A stretch of DNA of 64,000 bases from NCBI GenBank assembly GCA_023101885.1, contig JALPQD010000005.1:2437020-2501019 (forward strand), written 5' to 3'. This document shows positions 24,159-35,099 of this stretch, piece by piece (the stretch's first letter is position 1; every line of letters starts with the position of its first letter). The stretch is from Typhlomys cinereus. Lineage: Eukaryota; Chordata; Mammalia; Rodentia; Platacanthomyidae. Below the pieces are notes generated by a model. It saw only the letters and a list, made by a program, of their open reading frames with translations, had not been told where the DNA came from and made no database searches. A program made the translations under genes and the position numbers.

Positions 24159-25179
24159 CTGAAACAAAAGCACGAGGCGCAATGAATTCCATGAAGAAAC
24201 AGAGAACTAAGCAAAGGGTCATCGAAATCTCGGCAGCAGCTGACATGCCCCCCCTTATTGGCTAATAAATATTCTGTAAAGGAATTGTCGGCGAGGTTCT
24301 TTATGCAGCAAAACTATCACCCAGAAATTTTAAGCATCGTACGTGGTTAATGATCCTTTGGATAAAATTGGAAGCCGAGCATCACTTAAGGGTCAGGTAT
24401 GTATATGCTTGCAAAAGCATTCAGTACCCTAACTATCATGATTCCCCTGTGTGCTCACAACGCTGCCCACTTCTTCTCGCTAATGCTACTATCTTCTCTT
24501 ATCTGTGTTACTACTTGTTTCCACCACAACCTTTGTCCTCAAATATTTCCTATCCCACATTTGTCCTCAACGGAATAATCCAGAGCTCATAATCATCCCC
24601 CTCCTTGGATCCAGGGGGAAACAAATCCAGTCTGTTCAGCATGAAATGCAAACGCTCTCATCCCTCCTGTCTCAGATCCTTCGTCCAGGCTGGCTCCTCA
24701 CATTTGCTTATTTAAGGTCCCTCCCCCAACGTCATCACAAGCCATCCCCTGAACCTGCTCTGCTGGCATCTTGCAGACAGCCCCCATCCCCCATCCCGGC
24801 TCTCTGGAGCAGAGCTGGCCTCTCCCACGCTGCTGACTTTACCCTTTTCTGTTAGCACTCAGCCATATATCACATCCGAACTTGCTGAGGAGTTGGGGGA
24901 GGTGCTGACATTTTCCTACTTCTGCCCTTAGAGAGAGCCTTGCTCATCTGTATTGCCCTCGGGGCTGGGGTTGGCATAGACTGTGCCATCAAGAAATGCT
25001 TAGTGAAGGATGATTGAAATGCTGATGACTTTTTTGAAAATAGGAGAAACAAGAAGCCCGACTGTGACAACGCCCACACCTTTCAATATTCCTACGACGA
25101 CGCTCCATGTTCACAAAGATACCTTTAGAGGCTCGCCTAGGCCTGTGGGGAGGCAGGAGAGAATCTGAACTCGTTACCA

Positions 25180-25300
25180 TTTGACAAATGAGTGGCCCGA
25201 GACCATGTCATCCTGGGACGAGCCTAAGGTCACAGATGGAAAGTATCAGGGCAGGGGCTGGAACACAATTCCAGACTCTTGCCGCACAGGCTACAGATTA
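25180..25300 (+). mobile_element. MIR-like remnant
   Basis: TTTGACAAATGAGTGGCCCG, CCTAAGGTCACAGATGGAAA and CAGGGGCTGGAACACAATTC follow the order of the MIR core. Old and diverged. Confidence 0.4.
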
Positions 25301-25837
25301 GGGTGTGGCGCTGTCCTTACTGGGAAACTGATTCGGCAGCGTACACAGAGCCTTCACTGCCCTCAACCTGAGAACAGCACAGCCCCGTGATGAGGACTCT
25401 ACCGGCTGTGAGTTAAGACCAGATCTCTTAAAAATCAGCAAAGAAGAATACTGTGTGGCGTGAAAGTGACGTGCAACTCAACTTTCTCCGTAGGTGAATT
25501 TTCACGTGATCTGCCCGTTACAGATTCCCTGTGTCTACTTTCCTGCTACAACAGTGGAATGGAGTCGTCAAGACAGGGACTGGCTATGCTCCCAGACAAA
25601 ACCCTTGTCCATCTGGCACTTTCCAGAAAAACAGCGTGGGGCTCTGGCTTAGACTCCGCCCCCTTTCTTTAGCATTTAGAATAGGTTCAGTACCTCTCTT
25701 TCAACTCCATTTCTATTTAAGAAAGAAGATGCACATACCTTGTGACTGAGTGTACAGGGAAGTAAAAAGAACTTGTAAAACTTTAGAATAAGCAGCATGT
25801 GAGATGATCTTTATAAAAATAAAAAAGGGAGGGATAG

Positions 25838-26061
25838 AAGGGGCTGGGAGATGGCTCAGGGGTTACAGTCTTTGCCTTGCAAGCCAAAGGACCTGAGTTC
25901 AGATCCTCAGATCCCATATGCAAATGCCAGGTGGCTATGGTATTGGCCCATAATTCTAGCCCAGGAAACCTTAGAACAAAGCAATAAGGAGGTAGAACAA
26001 TCCAGACGATTCCTAAAGTTGCCTTTGGGCCTCCACAGGCACACATTCAAGTACCCTCTAG

Positions 26062-26113
<52 letters not shown>
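25838..26113 (+). mobile_element. CA-tailed tRNA-derived SINE, copy 2
   Basis: Head GGGGCTGGGAGATGGCTCAG with an A-box-like TGGCTCAGGGG and a B-box-like GAGTTCAGATCC. The body has TAATTCTAGCCCAGGAAACC and AACAATCCAGACGATTCCTA, and the end is TGGGCCTCCACAGGCACACA followed by CGCGCG and a CA run (26066-26112). Confidence 0.8.
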
Positions 26114-26115
<2 letters not shown>

Positions 26116-26163
26116 TCAGTAGGTAGACCATACATTCGTTATTCTTACATGAAATGCACTTTC

Positions 26164-26214
26164 TGTCTGGGAACACAGCTCAGTTGGTAGAGTGCTTGCA
26201 TTAAACGCACTTTC
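26164..26214 (+). mobile_element. ID-like head fragment
   Basis: TGGGAACACAGCTCAGTTGG then TAGAGTGCTTGCATTAAACG is the first 50 bases of an ID-type element. Confidence 0.5.
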
Positions 26215-27514
26215 ATGAGAACTTGGCCCTATCAACCTCGTGGCAGCAGTAAAGTTAGTGGCACCTTACATTTGTGCAATCCTCCAGTGTCTTACACTTG
26301 GCAAAGCTCTTCACTCTATCTCAGTTTACATCCCCAAGAACTCTAAGAAGCAAGAGTATCTAACCACAAAACCCGCCACTTTCAAGAAGTAATGGTTTCA
26401 TTTGCTGAACTAAGTCTAAAGGCATTTGAAGGTCTCAGTAGTGTGCATCATGCAAGAAGCATATACACACTTCTGGGAAGAGCTCCACTAGGCCATCGCC
26501 TGTGGTTAAACATTGTCACTCAGAATCCCCAAGTGGTTTGAAAAGAATGATTCTCCCCCAAGGAGGCCTCATATGTAAGAATTTAGGTTTTACGACAAGG
26601 CCTGAGTGATAGATGGTATTGTTTAAAAATTCTTAATGGACTTATGTTGCTATCTAATCCTCTCCCCCACCCTAAACAGAGCTTCCACAGAGCTAAATAA
26701 ACAGTCATTTCTTTTTGACCCCGCACAAACAACAACAAACACAGGCTGGGGAACTAAGGTTCAAGATTTTTCCTCTAACTCTTGTTCCCCAGTACCCCAT
26801 AACCCATGAGTATAACTAAAATAGCTCCGTCTCCTCTCTCCTCCGCAACCTATAATTGAGCTGGCATGCTCAAAGGAAAAGAATGAATGCAACAATATTT
26901 GCTTTGGGTTGAGGGAGAAGACCATAAGAAAGGAATCCTTGATATTGCTGTAAAGAGGATTTTAACAATAGATTTCTTTGCAGAAAGAGTAAGCTATAAT
27001 CAACATTCTGAATCAAATCGTTTCGTATACTCCGAACAAATTTCGGTCTACCTCTAGAACCAAAATTTCCCTCCTCAGATTGTTAGGCATGGTTTTCATA
27101 AGCGGATATTTCTGGGGTTATGCATGAGTAACTGACCGCAGCTTTTGGCCTCTGGTGCTCAATTCGGTTCCCCTAAACATTGCAGACTGGCGACAGGCCC
27201 ACAGGGGAACAAGCAGCAGACTGGTACCCATATCTATTGACATCTGGCAAAGGGCAGAGGATGGCAGGCATGTATGGGTCCCATTCAAGATGGTTTTCAC
27301 TAACCTTACTTCACTGTCTTTGCACCTCTCCTCTGGTTTCCTTCGTTATTGGCACCGTGCACTGTTACAGCCCATGTGTCTATCTGCACCCTGCCACCAG
27401 ACAGAGGTTCTCATTGGGGGATGGCGTTTGGAAACTGGGAGATGTCTCAGACAGGATGGGTCATCCCATTCTGCAGTGGGGGTCAGGGAGGCAGGGGGCT
27501 TATTGGTAGCTGGT

Positions 27515-27605
27515 GGGCAAAGTTGAAGGATGCTGCTAAACGTTCTACAACACCCACAGTTCCCTCAGCGGTCATGAACTCAGTGGACCTATCACATAGG
27601 TCCAA
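27515..27605 (+). mobile_element. MER5-like remnant
   Basis: GGCAAAGTTGAAGGATGCTG then CTAAACGTTCTACAACACCC resembles the core of a MER5-type hAT-Charlie element (GATGCTGCTAAACATCCTACA). Only a fragment; weak. Confidence 0.35.
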
Positions 27606-30289
27606 TTATTGGGTACTTTCCTCAACAGCCCGACCTTCATACTGTGCGGAGGGCTGGGTTCCTCACTGACTGCAGCCTTGGATCAACCTTAGACTGGAGA
27701 AATCCATCTATTATGTATAGATGAAATTAAGTACTTGGATTTTCTTCCAAACACCTGGAGGCAACAGTAAGTGCTAAAACAAGATTGGCTGTGAATAAAT
27801 AGTCGTGGAAACCAGATGGTGGGTTCATGAAATGTGAATTGGATAAAATGAAGACCCTCCCCAGCCTGTAATACTTGCACACTTGGCCTTCAGACTCCGC
27901 ACTTTATCCTGCCAATTTAGCATGTTCTTCCATCTTTCTATGTCCTCCCTCATTGCCACCTTAATCAGAGGACAAAGAGTAGCTGATTTTTTTTTTTTTT
28001 AAAGAGTGTTTTCTGGTTTTGGAAGAACCAAATGTGTTCCAAAATGTAATGCTTCTCTTGGAACAGATCCCAAGGGATGCTCACAACGTTCCTTTCCACT
28101 CCCCATTCCCCCTCCAAAGAACCGGAGCCCAGAGAGGAAAGGCGCATGTGTGGAGTGTCCACGTTTTGCGGGTGTCTTCAGTTCTACATGTGGTAGACGC
28201 ATGGAACGAGTCCAGACTTTCAAACGTTTAACCTGCTAAGAATGACGTGCCGGAACTAAGTCATGGTAAACCTGGAAAGCTTGTTTACTGTTCATCTCTT
28301 TGCACCTGCGCGCTGCCTCCGAGACGCCTTTGTTCTTCCTTCTGACCAGGTAGCACAGTCGCCACCAGTGTAGTAGGCTCGTGGCTCACGAATGCTGTAA
28401 AGAAAAGGCACCACATCCAAAGCAAACAGACCCGGCAGGCCCGTGCTTCAAAAATACAGTAGGGTGGTGCCACCTCAGCTATTTTAATTGTTTTGCCATA
28501 AACCATAATGTGCATACACTACTCATGTGTGGAGTTATAATCCAAAGTCAAAGAACTTCTCTTATACTTCTAAGCCATTCACACAGTTCCTGACATTTTA
28601 ACCCCTTGCAGCAATGCGCCTTTTCATCTACCATTCAGTTCACATTCATTGGCGTATTGGGTGTTACCTTGAATATGGATGGGACATGAGATGGAGGGGG
28701 AATGGGTGTGGAGACAGCCACCTCTGTCCTGGCAGTGCTTATTAAAAGCTAGTTGGCCTCCAACTGGGACAAGTTTGCACAGACTGCAGAATCTAAGAAC
28801 TGGATTAGAATCCCAAAAATGTCATCTATAGATTGTGTGGCCTTGGTCGAGTTACTGAAGCTTTTTCTCCACAGGGCTGCTCTGAGGAACTGAATTCCTT
28901 GTCCTTTGTAACAAGCGCATAGTCCTGAGTCGTGTCCAAAGTGAATGCTTCATTCACTACTGTTGCATCCTCCTGGCTGGCTCTATCATCACTGATGCTC
29001 AAGCACTAATGCCCAGCATTGAAAATTTAAGTAGTCAAGGGATGATAACCCAATGTGGTTCCCAAAGGATTTATGGATCAAAAATGACAGTGAAGCATTC
29101 AACAGGGCTCCATTAAAAACAGTGGTTCCTGGGAGACGCCAGAATTATTGATGATGTCCCTATGAGGCATGTCCACCATTGGTTACAGTGGTCACTGCTC
29201 TCTCGGCCTTTATCTGTTGCCCCAGACAACCCCATTGCTGAAACATAAGATGGACCAAATGGCCAGAGAGAGCTGGCCAAGTGGTTTTCAATGGGTACCT
29301 ATGCAGTGAGGAGGGAAACCTCACCCCACGGTTCATCCCTGATATCCTGTTGCCAAGAACATCTGCGGCCATGGTTATTATTCGAATAAGCCAATATGAT
29401 TAGTCACATGCATTTCCCATGATATTCTAATCTACTGTAAGACTGAAAGAAATGCAGACTTCAGTGATCTACATGGAGGAAAATGATTCACGAGCTAAAG
29501 GGAATAAACATAAAAGATGCAAGAGGTCATGACACATCTGAAAACTTCCAGAACCATCTTTCCATTCAGCACAATGGGAGAAGGTGAATTTGCATAGAAC
29601 CTCTGGGAAGCTGGGCTAGATGACAACCCTCTTATTCACTCGACAAACCTAGGCAATGAACTTCGTTCACTCACGTGCAGCTCCACTAAGACCTAGCCTC
29701 ATTGTCTCCATTAGTAAATCTCATGAAATTGCTTTGATATTTGGTAGGAAACTTTCCTTTTGAATGCTTAGATCAAGAAAACACTGAACTTTCAGTATAA
29801 CTACACTAAGTTTAAATAAAAGCAATTACCTAACTTATAAGAGAAAATTACTTAGAATAATACCACCAGACTTAAAAAGAAGAACGAAAGAATTGCCGGA
29901 AGTTATACTGCTGTAATATTAATGCCTAATTATTGTCTAGCATGGAAAAAGCAAGCTGCCGCCTTCCATTTCCAACATAATAACCTCTCTCAAAATAGGT
30001 AAGAGTAGCAGATGGCGTAGGAGGTAGCTATTCTATTGTTAAAACATTTTTCAGAACACAAAATAGAGCCAGTGTTGCCTAATTATGATTTCTCTGCATA
30101 CAATTAAATGTATTTGTGTTTTCTAAACCGGGTGAAAAGGAGCGAGGAATAGGACAAGCCATTCAAAGACAGACTGTTAAAACTTTCAGATGACTGAATG
30201 AAAACTGACCAACAAAGTGAAAAAACAAATAATGATCAAAGCAAAAGCAATATACACCTAGTGAGTACATCTCAAGTCTACAGCGGCAT

Positions 30290-30450
30290 GGCTGAGCATT
30301 ATCTGGTCTAAACCCCTCCTTTCCAGACAAAGAACATGAAACCCACCAAGGTGAAAAAAGCTTGCCACAGCCGGTTGGTGGGGGAGAGACAAGGGCAGAG
30401 CCCTAAACTCTGGGTGGTAAGTCAGTCCCCACCCTGCACTCTCCTGTCCT
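30290..30450 (+). mobile_element. MIR-like remnant
   Basis: AGACAAAGAACATGAAACCC, AGCTTGCCACAGCCGGTTGG and GGGCAGAGCCCTAAACTCTG follow the order of the MIR core. Diverged. Confidence 0.4.
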
Positions 30451-31691
30451 GTTGAAGAGACGTGACATTTTGAATGGTCCAGCTCTCTTCACAAAGGTCA
30501 TGCAGCCGGCCAACACCCACCTGCCTCTATTTTGATGAGCCCCGCATGCTCCGGAGCCACCCCAAGGGCTAGTCCTGCCAAATCCCAGCTCAACAGTGCC
30601 ATCCTCAGGGTCACCCCAAACCCTAGCTAGATCTGGTGTCAGCGCGGCCAGTCAGCACGTCTCCGTGCTAATGCCCGGCAGCTGCGCCAGGGTGCTCGCT
30701 GGCTTCTCTCAAGGTCCCTGGCGCCCAGATGCCTCTCTGCCCTTCAGGACGGCTGGAGGTGGCCTGCAAGGCTAACCCCGAAACATCTCATGTAGAGGCT
30801 AAGTACCGCGTCATTCTCCCAGCCATTCCTCAGCCTGGCACCCTAACAACCCTTGGGACATTGGTTTCTGCAGCTCAGATGCTGACAGCCACCTGCTGTG
30901 TCCCTGCTGGTTTGTGCCCCTGGTGCAGGACGAATCCTCTCCTCCCAGCCCATGGGGTTCCCTTCTGGGTGTGGTAGCCTGGACCCTGCCTGGTTTGTCC
31001 TCTCTGGCACTCACAACATGTTTGGTACCCACCCTTTCTTTGCTTCTAGAAGACGCAGCTTACTGACTGTTCCTATGGCTGTAGGAATGGGCATCCTTGG
31101 CCCCACGCAAGAACATACGAGTATGGGAAATGCAGAAAACTCTATCATAGAACCTCTTTGGACAGCGCTCTCTTGACCCTCTTTGTGCCGGTCCACCCAC
31201 AATGGACAACGTTCACAAACGTGACGCCCTCTCCAAAGGCTTCTGTGGTTTCCACAAAGCGTCAGAACAGCTTGGAGCCAGCATAACCATGGGCAGCAGA
31301 TCATGGAAAGACTGGCTGAACGGGTGTGAGTCCAGCACGCCAGCGACCAAGACGCACACTTGAATGCAAGAGAGCAACATGACAGAGATAGTCTTGACTA
31401 TGAGCTAAGAAATGCTTAAAAAAAAAACACACAACTTTTTTATGAGACAGAGAAAGCACACAGATACCCATACCATGGTACGTGTGTATGTGTGTGGGGG
31501 GGGGCTCGTTCTCTCTGTCCACCTTGTGGGCTCCAAATTTGAACCTAGGCCCCAAGGTCTGCACCCAGAAGCATTCGCCTCCTGAGGCATCTGAAAATCC
31601 CTTGAGCTGATTCTTCTGAGGTATCTGGGAATGAGCCCAGAGTCCCCTGAGTGCTTGTGAGCCTTCTACCACTACTTCTGTAGCTTCTTGT

Positions 31692-31692
<1 letters not shown>

Positions 31693-31741
<49 letters not shown>

Positions 31742-31980
31742 AAGAGGGCACTTCAGTGTGTGTGCCTGTGGAGGCCCAAGGGTGACATTAGGAATCATCC
31801 TGGATTGCTCTGCCTCCTTATGGCTTTGCTTTGGGGTCTCCCAGGCTCCACCTTCCAGAGGCAGAATCATAGGCTGCCATCATATCTGCCCGGCATGTTT
31901 ATGTGGATCAAAGGGATTTGACCTCAGGTCATTTTGTTTGCAAGGCAAAGGCTTTGACCCCTGAGCCATCTCTCTAGCCC
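31693..31980 (-). mobile_element. CA-tailed tRNA-derived SINE, copy 3
   Basis: Reversed copy: GT run (31693-31739), GCCTGTGGAGGCCCAAGGGT, ATCATCCTGGATTGCTCTGC, TTGGGGTCTCCCAGGCTCCA, and the reversed head CCCCTGAGCCATCTCTCTAG. CTTGTTC occurs on both sides (31687-31693 and 31980-31986), a possible short target duplication. It ends about 160 bases from the exon at 32138. Confidence 0.8.
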
Positions 31981-32137
31981 TTGTTCTAATTCTTTCAAGA
32001 AGAGATAACCTATATCTACAGATTACAACTTGGCTACTATGGTAGCTGACCCTCAGTTTATCTTCTGAATAAAACTGGACTTTGCTTTGTAGGGCCGGAG
32101 CCTTTGAAGAGCAGCTCTTGGGCCGTCTCGCTCTCAC

Positions 32138-32255
32138 CTCTGTGTTCTGGTTGGTGGACCACGGCCAGGGGCTTGGTGAACGTCTTCTTATTCTGCATCA
32201 TGGTCCAGATCATGGTGGCGTCCAGCGAGGTGCAGGCCTCGTCGGGAGGCACGCA
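32138..32255 (-). CDS. TGFBR3: TGFBR3 exon: end of ZP domain and start of stalk
   Basis: The 118-base exon enters in phase 0 and leaves in phase 1. It encodes CVPPDEACTSLDATMIWTMM and QNKKTFTKPLAVVHQPEHR plus one base. The two cysteines complete the ZP-C disulfide set. TKPLAVV is the conserved end of the ZP domain, and HQPEHR starts the poorly conserved juxtamembrane stalk where shedding occurs in the family. The donor is GTGAGAGCG and the acceptor CCTCCCTGCAG. Confidence 0.98.
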
Positions 32256-32715
32256 CTGCAGGGAGGCAAAGCGGGGCAGTCAGGGCTCTGGTCAAAGTGC
32301 TTCCGCCGCTTGGCACACAGTCGTCCTGTGAACCCTCTAACCAGACACGCACAGCTGCTAGCACAGGAAAACAGGAGATGAGCATGTTTTTTCAAATAAT
32401 ACCCTAAATAATAAGGGAAGACAATTGTGTTTTCAGCTGCTTATAAATATTGTCCCCCCCCCCCATTGCTTCCCATAAAACAACTAGAAGTCTTAGAATC
32501 AGTCTGAAAAAAAAAAAAAAAAAACAGAAGAACTATAAATAATGGCTTTGGCCCTTTACAAATATAAATTGCATTAATATTTGTGATAGATGTTTGTGAT
32601 TGTGAGAAATTTAATTTATTGTGCTATAAAGCTGATAAACTGTATTTGTTATCCAAAAATATCATCAAATTTCTTAGGCTTTTTTAACTCTGAAAATAAT
32701 TACATTCTCCACAGT

Positions 32716-32808
32716 CTTTTTTTTTTTTTTGGTGCAAGGGATTTAACTTAGCATCTCATACATGCCGAGTACGTGTTCTAGCACTGAGCTATTCCAATAA
32801 TTTACCGC
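32716..32808 (-). mobile_element. ID-like SINE fragment
   Basis: A T run, then GGTGCAAGGGATTTAACTTA, GCATCTCATACATGCCGAGT and GTTCTAGCACTGAGCTATTC, the reversed ID head with its A tail. Confidence 0.6.
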
Positions 32809-33378
32809 AAGGTCATCTGCTTTTAATATTTCAAAATGCAGGTTCTAGGGAGTGACTCCCAGATGTGAGGGCCCTGAGTCCTGCAATTTGGGGGGCTATT
32901 TTAAGCCAGGGACATGGCTGGGTCTGGGGTGCCACCAGAACTGAACGAAAGTGTGAGCCCCACACAGCCAGCCATGTATGACGATCTTACTGCCACCACC
33001 CAAAGGACCTCTCTTGTAAACAATGGTCGTTTTGTGGCTTGGTGTCTTATTGAAAAGATCTGAGTTTACCGTCCTCTGCTTTCCTCTTACTGTCCTGCTT
33101 TGGGGTCTGCGGTTAAGTAAGAAGTCCTGGTCCTGCTTCTGTCTTAGAAGGGAACCTGGGCCAGAGAAAGGGCAAGGCTGCCAGACTCAGTGATGGTTGG
33201 TACTGTCTGTAGAAGGTTCTCAGGCTCTCTCTATTGTCACAGAAGCTCTCAGGAGCCACTGGAAATATGAAACCCCCACCTTGAAGCAGAATACGGCACT
33301 GACGGCTTCTCTTCGGCTCCTCCTAGCACTGTAGCTACAGTTTCATTTGCTCTTCTCCCAGAGGGAAGACAGGAATCA

Positions 33379-33472
33379 TAGATGAGGTCATTTAGGGACT
33401 TGCCCAAAGTCATGTGAGCAGGGACACGACTTCCTGGTCAGTTTCCAGGCTCTCTCCACTGAGTCCTACCTT
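33379..33472 (+). mobile_element. MIR-like remnant
   Basis: GGGACTTGCCCAAAGTCATG, then GAGCAGGGACACGACTTCCT and CTCTCTCCACTGAGTCCTAC, follows the MIR consensus (ACTTGCCCAAGGTCAC and so on). Confidence 0.55.
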
Positions 33473-34802
33473 GGAGGTTTAAGGGGCTACCCCATCATGT
33501 CATCCCTGGGGCTTAGAACTCTGAAAGTTCTAGAAGGAAATACGAGGATGAATTTTCACAGATAAACCCACCTAGTTTCTGGTCAGGCTCAGAGATAAGT
33601 AGCAGCCAAAGCCACCCCAAAGGATCTGGGGTGATTGTCAGGCTTCCTCTTCTAAACCCCAACTCTCTCAAGGCCCTTGCACTTAGTTCCCTGAGCATTC
33701 ATTTCTTTGGGAATTTTGCCTATGTCTGAAAGCATAGCACGTACGTAATCACCAGGGAACATGTAGAAAGAGACTCAGACCCTATTAATCTCTTTGTTTT
33801 TGGAACCATTGACCTTGGCCTGGTGGACATCCATCTTTCTGTGGCCATCAGGTTGGGGCTTAGTGGACAGTGGTAGAGTCATGGGAACAATAGGTCTTAC
33901 TGTGGGATCCAGATACCCTCCAGAAGGAAAACTTTTAGGAGTTGAGGTATCTATCTGATATTGATCATTTTTCTTCCTTCTTCTACATCTTTGGCTTAGA
34001 GCCTATACATTGAATGACATACGTACATTACAAATGATACAGCTTGGTGCTGAGCCTTGATGTGATTACCAAAGGATTAGAAACCAGTTTGGTCTGTGTG
34101 AGGTATCTACTGAATAAATGCGCACACAGGAAATGACGTATAATTACTACAGGCCGCAGAAACAAAGTTGAACAGAAGGCATTTTTCGGACACAAGGCCA
34201 ACCTAACAGGGCATCAGAATTGACCTCACAGAGCCCCTACAAGAGCTACCCCAACAAGGTCAGACGCTTCCGATTTCTGTTGAGCAACACAACGTGCCAA
34301 GCTCAATATGGGGAATGACATAAGGCAAATGTGATGAATGATAAGAAACCAAGTCAAAGTAAAATATTTGCTAATTTCCCTTAGAAATCCTCCGGAGATG
34401 TAGCAGCCTTATAATTCACACAGAGAAGGTCAAAAAACAATTGCAATCCCAGTCTCAGTGGGAGCTGGAAAAATTAATCCTCGCGCTGAACTTGTCCTTT
34501 CAACTCGCTTGGTGCCTGGCGCTGTGACCAGTGGAGATAAAGCCAGGCCTCCCCCTCCATGGAAAATAGTCCTGATTCACCACCCACAAAGACAACAAGG
34601 TCAAAAGGCCAGGATTCATCCTCTAAGACCCCATACTGTTCAGTCTCCCCCTCACACTGGCCGTGACTTTAATTGGGTAGTTTAAAAGCCAAAAATAACT
34701 AAAACTTCAAAGCGCAGTAACCTGGGATTAGGGTTCCCCAGGAAGGCATATCCTTACCGAATATGACCAAAAAAACATCCAAATGGATGCAAGGTCACTC
34801 AC

Positions 34803-35099
34803 CTTGGGCAGCTTCTGAGAGTCCTCCTTCTTGGTACACAGTGTCAGTTCACACTGCAGGAAAAGCAGCGACGTGTTGAACACGGACTTAAAGACAAAGC
34901 TGAACCTCTTCTTATCCATCTCAGCATGCGGGACAGGGAAGTGCACTTTCTTGGAGCTGTAGAATTTCACAGATTCATCTTTCGGACAAATGTTCTCAAT
35001 GATGGTGTAATCAGACATCCTGTCGGGGTTCGAATATGGGGAGATGAAACATGTTTGAATGGCAAATCCCAGTTCTTGGTCCGCTTTAGTAACAGATAC
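34803..35099 (-). CDS. TGFBR3: TGFBR3 exon: ZP-C module core, about human residues 622-721
   Basis: The 297-base exon, phase 0 to 0, encodes VSVTKADQELGFAIQTCFIS, PYSNPDRMSDYTIIENICPK, DESVKFYSSKKVHFPVPHAE, MDKKRFSFVFKSVFNTSLLF and LQCELTLCTKKEDSQKLPK. The cysteine pattern of the ZP-C module (QTCF, NICP, QCEL, LCTK) and the NTS sequon are intact. One residue is missing compared with human in the variable KKEDSQ loop, a normal length difference. The membrane-proximal inhibin-binding region lies in this part. Confidence 0.98.

Larger units (their letters stand above)
24159..32137 (-). other. TGFBR3: TGFBR3 intron upstream of the stalk micro-exon, 8.0 kb
   Basis: Holds two CA-tailed SINEs (25838 and 31693), an ID piece, MIR-like and MER5-like remnants, and long unique stretches (24200-25170, 26400-27500, 27700-30300, 30450-31680). 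The frames at 27155-27669 and 30729-31304 have no domain or splice support. I see no gene. Confidence 0.85.
32256..34802 (-). other. TGFBR3: TGFBR3 intron, 2.5 kb
   Basis: Contains an ID-like piece (32716-32808), a MIR-like remnant (33379-33472), and C and A runs (32453-32464 and 32507-32524). The rest looks unique. No gene. Confidence 0.85.

Noticed and set aside
27155..27669. Three overlapping plus-strand frames of 106-123 codons
   Set aside because: No recognisable domain, no promoter or splice logic, and the 3' part resembles a MER5-type repeat remnant. Intronic in TGFBR3.
31301..31870. Minus-strand frame of 189 codons
   Set aside because: It crosses a CA microsatellite and a tRNA-derived SINE. 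The repeat keeps it open and no protein family is recognisable.
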